Origin: Hymenobacter arizonensis
Lineage (GTDB): Bacteria > Bacteroidota > Bacteroidia > Cytophagales > Hymenobacteraceae
Length of the DNA: 64,000 nt
Direction of reading: 5' to 3'
Assembly: GCF_900115775.1 (NCBI RefSeq)
Contig: NZ_FOXS01000003.1
Location: 1-64,000 of the forward strand
Under the pieces are notes generated by a model. It searched no databases. It was not told where the DNA came from and saw only the letters and a list, made by a program, of their open reading frames with translations. This document shows, in pieces, positions 61,185 through 64,000 of this stretch (position 1 is the stretch's first letter; the number at the start of each line of letters is the position of its first letter). The translations under genes and the position numbers were made by a program.

Positions 61185-61270
61185 AGTACGGGCAGCAGAA
61201 GCTTAGGCCCCTGAAGCGGACTTTTTGCTATCAGCTTAGTGGCCGCTGCCAAAGCTGGCCATATCACGGA

Positions 61271-62602
61271 CTACAGCCGTTGTACGGTAAGCACCCGCTC
61301 GGTAGTGTCCTCCACCTTAAATCGGTCGTCGACGCGCCAGCCCACCACCCAGCAGATTTTGCCGTCGGCGGAGGTCAGCACGCGCACGTCGTCTTTGAGG
61401 TTAAGTGGTACTTTCTGGTCGATGAGGAAGTCGCTGAGCAGCTTCTTGCCCTTGAGGCCCAGGGGCATAAACCAGTCGCCTTCCTGCCACTTACGCAGTG
61501 TGAGCGGAAATTTGAGCTTGTCGGCGTCCATCGCAGCGGTGCTTTTTGAGCGCGGTATGATGAAGTGCTTGGCGTCGTCGTGCAGCTCGGCTTTCAGGCG
61601 CATGCCGTCGGCCAGCAGGTCGGTTTGGCCGGCTGCCAGCTGGAAGGTGCCGAACTGCGTGAGCCGCCGCGGCGTGATAACCAAGTGCTCCCGGTCCTTC
61701 ACCAGGCGGTGCGTGGGCGAGTCAAAGCGCCGGCCCGACTCGCCGGGGAAGGCCGCCACAATGTCCTTCACCATCAGCCAGGAGAAGCCGAAGGGGCGCA
61801 GCATCTCGTGCAGCACCAGGGCCGTGGCGGCGGTTTTTTGCAGGGTGGCGATGTTGAGGTAGGTTACTTCGGCATCGTCGCGGCGGGCCAGGGCGGTGGT
61901 GTCTTCCACGTAGCGGCGCACAATTTCTTCGGCCCCGCCCACGCGCTCGGCGGTGCCGTGCATGGTCTGGTCGAGGTTGGGATTGATTTCGCGGAGCACG
62001 GGCAGCACCTCGTGGCGCAGCAGGTTGCGCTGGTACACGGGGCTGTCGTTGCTGTCGTCTTCGCGCCAACGCAGGCCGCGCTCCACCAAGTAGTCGTGCA
62101 GGTCTTCGCGGCCCACGCCCAGCAGCGGGCGCACCACAAAGCCGTTTTTCACCTGAATGCCGTGCAGGCCAGCCAGGCCGGTGCCGTGGGTCAGGTTCAG
62201 AATCATGGTTTCGGCCTGGTCGCGCTGGTGGTGGGCCGTGGCGATGTAGGCCAGCCCCTGGGTGGCGCGCACCTGCTCAAACCAGCGGTAGCGCAGCAGG
62301 CGGGCCGCCATCTGGGTCGAGATGCCTTCCTGCTCAGCAAATTCTTTGGTCCGGAAAAACTCGGCGAAGTAGGGGAGACCGTACTGCTTGGCCAGCTTGC
62401 GCACGAACTGCTCGTCGGCGTCGGCGTCTTCGCCGCGCAGGCCGAAGTGGCAGTGCGCCACCGCCACTTGAACCCCGAGCCGGTGCAAAATGTCTAACAA
62501 TACCACCGAATCCAGCCCCCCACTCACGGTGACCAGAATGGGGTCGTTTTCGATGGAAAACAGGTTGTGCTCCTCAATGAAGCGGCGAACGGTATCGAGC
62601 AT
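61271..62602 (-). CDS. tilS: tRNA(Ile)-lysidine synthetase TilS
   Basis: A 443-residue ATP-dependent enzyme that converts C34 of tRNA(Ile) CAU anticodon to lysidine. The PP-loop VTVSGGLDSVVLLDIL near residue 25 is intact. HCHFGLRGEDADADE and ATAHHQRDQAETMILNLTHG follow, and the TilS C-terminal substrate domain is present. I chose the ATG at 62602; the frame upstream of it is the inverted repeat and translates to a spurious extension. Confidence 0.95.
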   Translation of the reverse strand: MLDTVRRFIEEHNLFSIENDPILVTVSGGLDSVVLLDILHRLGVQVAVAHCHFGLRGEDADADEQFVRKLAKQYGLPYFAEFFRTKEFAEQEGISTQMAARLLRYRWFEQVRATQGLAYIATAHHQRDQAETMILNLTHGTGLAGLHGIQVKNGFVVRPLLGVGREDLHDYLVERGLRWREDDSNDSPVYQRNLLRHEVLPVLREINPNLDQTMHGTAERVGGAEEIVRRYVEDTTALARRDDAEVTYLNIATLQKTAATALVLHEMLRPFGFSWLMVKDIVAAFPGESGRRFDSPTHRLVKDREHLVITPRRLTQFGTFQLAAGQTDLLADGMRLKAELHDDAKHFIIPRSKSTAAMDADKLKFPLTLRKWQEGDWFMPLGLKGKKLLSDFLIDQKVPLNLKDDVRVLTSADGKICWVVGWRVDDRFKVEDTTERVLTVQRL

Positions 62603-62626
62603 AGTAAATAAGGTGACGATTAACAA

Positions 62627-62720
62627 CGTCATGCAGAGCGCAGCGAAGCATCTCGCGTGCTGTAGCAACCCAACCGAAACAACGAAGCGAGCGAGATGCT
62701 TCGCTGCGCTCTGCATGACG
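62627..62720. repeat. Perfect long inverted repeat between tilS and the OstA-like gene
   Basis: Arms of 30 bases (62627-62656 and 62691-62720) are perfect reverse complements around 34 bases. The core (GTCATGC, GAAGCATCTCGC) matches the element at 32597-32704. Confidence 0.93.
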
Positions 62721-62792
62721 GCCCAGTTTGTGAAGCCGGCATGCCTTTGGGTACTACACCGCAAAGATGGCCGTTAGCGCGGGGCCCATCCG

Positions 62793-62800
62793 TACCTTTG
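62793..62800 (+). promoter_or_regulatory. Bacteroidota -7 element for the OstA-like gene
   Basis: TACCTTTG fits TAnnTTTG, only 8 bases before the ATG at 62809, so the mRNA may be leaderless or nearly so. Confidence 0.5.
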
Positions 62801-62808
62801 ACCACCGA

Positions 62809-64000
62809 ATGTCCTCAACACGCATCTTTTTTCTTCTGCTCATTGTGCTGCTGCCGTTGCTCGGGCAGGCGCAGCGCTCCGCTCCGGCGCCCGCCCGCCC
62901 GGCGCCTGCCCGTCCGGGAGCGGCAAGCAAGGCCCCAGCAAAGGGCGCGCCCATTCAGCTGCTGACGGCTGGCTCGCTGGTGGGCGGCGATTTCAACGGG
63001 GCCAAAATTCGCAAGCTGCTCGGCAACGTGAGCTTTCAGCAGGAAGACACGTTCCTGTACTGCGACTCAGCCTACCAGTACCTCGACCGCAACCAGGTGG
63101 AAGCCTTCAGCAACGTGCGCGTGCTGCAGAGCGATACCATGACCATCACAGGCGATAAAGGCTTTTACGACGGCGACAAGCGAACAGCCCGCATGGAAGG
63201 CAACGTGGTGATGCGCGATACCCGCATGACCCTAACCACGCCCAGTCTGGTCTACGACCTCAATCGCAAAACAGCTTCCTACACCGAAACCGGCCACCTC
63301 ACCGACCCGCAAAACACCCTCGATAGCCAGCAAGGCTTCTACGATACCAATTCCAAGGTCTTCGTGTTTACGAACAACGTGCACCTCGTCACGCCCGACT
63401 CTGAGCTGAACAACGACCTGCTGCGCTATAATACAATCTCGAAAATTGCCTACTTCGACGGGCCTACGCGCATCAAAGGCAAGGATGGAGACTTATATGC
63501 AGAGGGAGGGAATTATAACACCATTACCCGGGTATCGAACTTTCAGAAGAACGCCAAAATTGATACGCCCAACTACCGGCTAGGCGGCGACAAACTGGTG
63601 TACGATGAGGTGAAACAGTATGGCTTGGCCACCGGCCACGTGAGCCTGATTTCCAAAAAAGACAACCTGACCCTGCGCGGCGATGTGGGCCGCTACTGGC
63701 GGGGCCTGGGCCGCACCAAGCTCTACGGCGGCCGGCCAGTGGTGCGCAACATCAGCGAGAAGGACACCTTATATATGGCCGCCGACACGCTGATAAGCAT
63801 GGAGGCCCGCCCCGGCCAAACCACCACCCGCACGGTACTCTATGCCTACCCCAAGGTGCAGATATTCCGGGGCAACCTGCAGGGCATCTGCGACTCGCTG
63901 ACCTACGACCGGCAAGACAGCATCATTTACCTCAATCGCGGCCCCGTGCTGTGGCAGGCCAAAAACCAGCTCACGGCCGATTCGATGCAGATTCGCTCGA
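62809..64000 (+). CDS. OstA/LptA-like protein (3' end outside window)
   Basis: A partial gene of at least 397 codons, open to the end of the window. A signal peptide (MSSTRIFFLLLIVLLPLLGQ) and an Ala/Pro-rich linker come first. Then the OstA-like beta-jellyroll repeats follow, such as GDKGFYDGDKRTARMEGNVV and NTLDSQQGFYDTNSKVFVFT, with strands of roughly 20-25 residues each. LptA-type proteins bridge the periplasm for lipopolysaccharide transport. Here it may have the long form seen in Bacteroidota. The start agrees with a -7 element directly upstream. Confidence 0.85.
   Translation, partial: MSSTRIFFLLLIVLLPLLGQAQRSAPAPARPAPARPGAASKAPAKGAPIQLLTAGSLVGGDFNGAKIRKLLGNVSFQQEDTFLYCDSAYQYLDRNQVEAFSNVRVLQSDTMTITGDKGFYDGDKRTARMEGNVVMRDTRMTLTTPSLVYDLNRKTASYTETGHLTDPQNTLDSQQGFYDTNSKVFVFTNNVHLVTPDSELNNDLLRYNTISKIAYFDGPTRIKGKDGDLYAEGGNYNTITRVSNFQKNAKIDTPNYRLGGDKLVYDEVKQYGLATGHVSLISKKDNLTLRGDVGRYWRGLGRTKLYGGRPVVRNISEKDTLYMAADTLISMEARPGQTTTRTVLYAYPKVQIFRGNLQGICDSLTYDRQDSIIYLNRGPVLWQAKNQLTADSMQIRS

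Noticed and set aside
61565..62497. A 310-codon plus-strand frame opposite tilS
   Set aside because: Shadow of tilS, which has intact PP-loop residues.
62603..62764. An N-terminal extension of TilS
   Set aside because: It translates the inverted repeat and precedes the conserved family start.
1..64000. CRISPR arrays, rRNA and tRNA genes, complete insertion sequences
   Set aside because: None was recognised by eye; a tRNAscan-SE, Infernal or ISfinder run was not possible here and could still find short items.

Overview
The window looks like a piece of chromosome from an aerobic, G+C-rich member of the Bacteroidota, most likely Cytophagales and close to Hymenobacter. This is inferred from the gene content (BshA, DUF5672, a PorT-like barrel, an OstA-like protein, tandem rhomboids), from promoters carrying the Bacteroidota -7 element TAnnTTTG close to start codons, and from the scarcity of Shine-Dalgarno sites. 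No database was searched.

Region 1 (1-19.6 kb) is a surface-polysaccharide cluster, probably O-antigen or exopolysaccharide. It runs: the 3' part of rfbH (CDP-3,6-dideoxyhexose pathway); a run of A+T-rich glycosyltransferase genes, several with GTG or TTG starts; a GT10 fucosyltransferase-like gene next to gmd (GDP-mannose 4,6-dehydratase); a Wzx-type flippase; more GT2/GT4 genes; a nucleotide-sugar epimerase with a CPxC insertion; about 1 kb of two decayed GT4 genes; a polysaccharide deacetylase; and a formyltransferase. It closes with a convergent two-gene unit on the minus strand: a secreted TPR protein and a multi-pass membrane protein that could be the polymerase. Base composition changes sharply at about 1.26 kb, so the cluster looks like a mosaic with imported genes.

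Region 2 (20.9-35.1 kb) is mostly housekeeping: M42 aminopeptidase, membrane pyrophosphatase, hpt, adk, obgE, grpE-dnaJ, TraB/GumN and ChaN/Tiki-like proteins, an ECF sigma factor with a membrane partner, and a two-gene ABC-2 exporter.

Region 3 (35.1-49.6 kb) holds small and less characterised genes: an acidic hypothetical, a DxD protein of unknown fold, GNAT, a zinc-knuckle protein, DUF389, MscS, two tandem duplicated coiled-coil lipoproteins, a 16-Cys copper-binding bundle, a cupin, an orphan antitoxin-like protein, a penicillin-acylase family Ntn hydrolase, DUF421, DUF2254 and an A-type Fe-S carrier.

Region 4 (49.8-64 kb) holds bshA, a PorT-like barrel, a large GH3 plus beta-lactamase fusion, mutL, two tandem rhomboid proteases, an M50-like protease fused to Clp-N-like repeats, mdh, tilS, and the 5' part of an OstA/LptA-like gene that runs off the window.

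The most striking non-coding signal is a set of long intergenic inverted repeats of several unrelated sequence families (24.2, 25.7, 32.6, 34.2, 43.4, 49.6 and 62.6 kb). Two of them enclose a terminator, and one folds as five nested hairpins. No transposase lies nearby. I saw no rRNA, tRNA, CRISPR array or intact insertion sequence.
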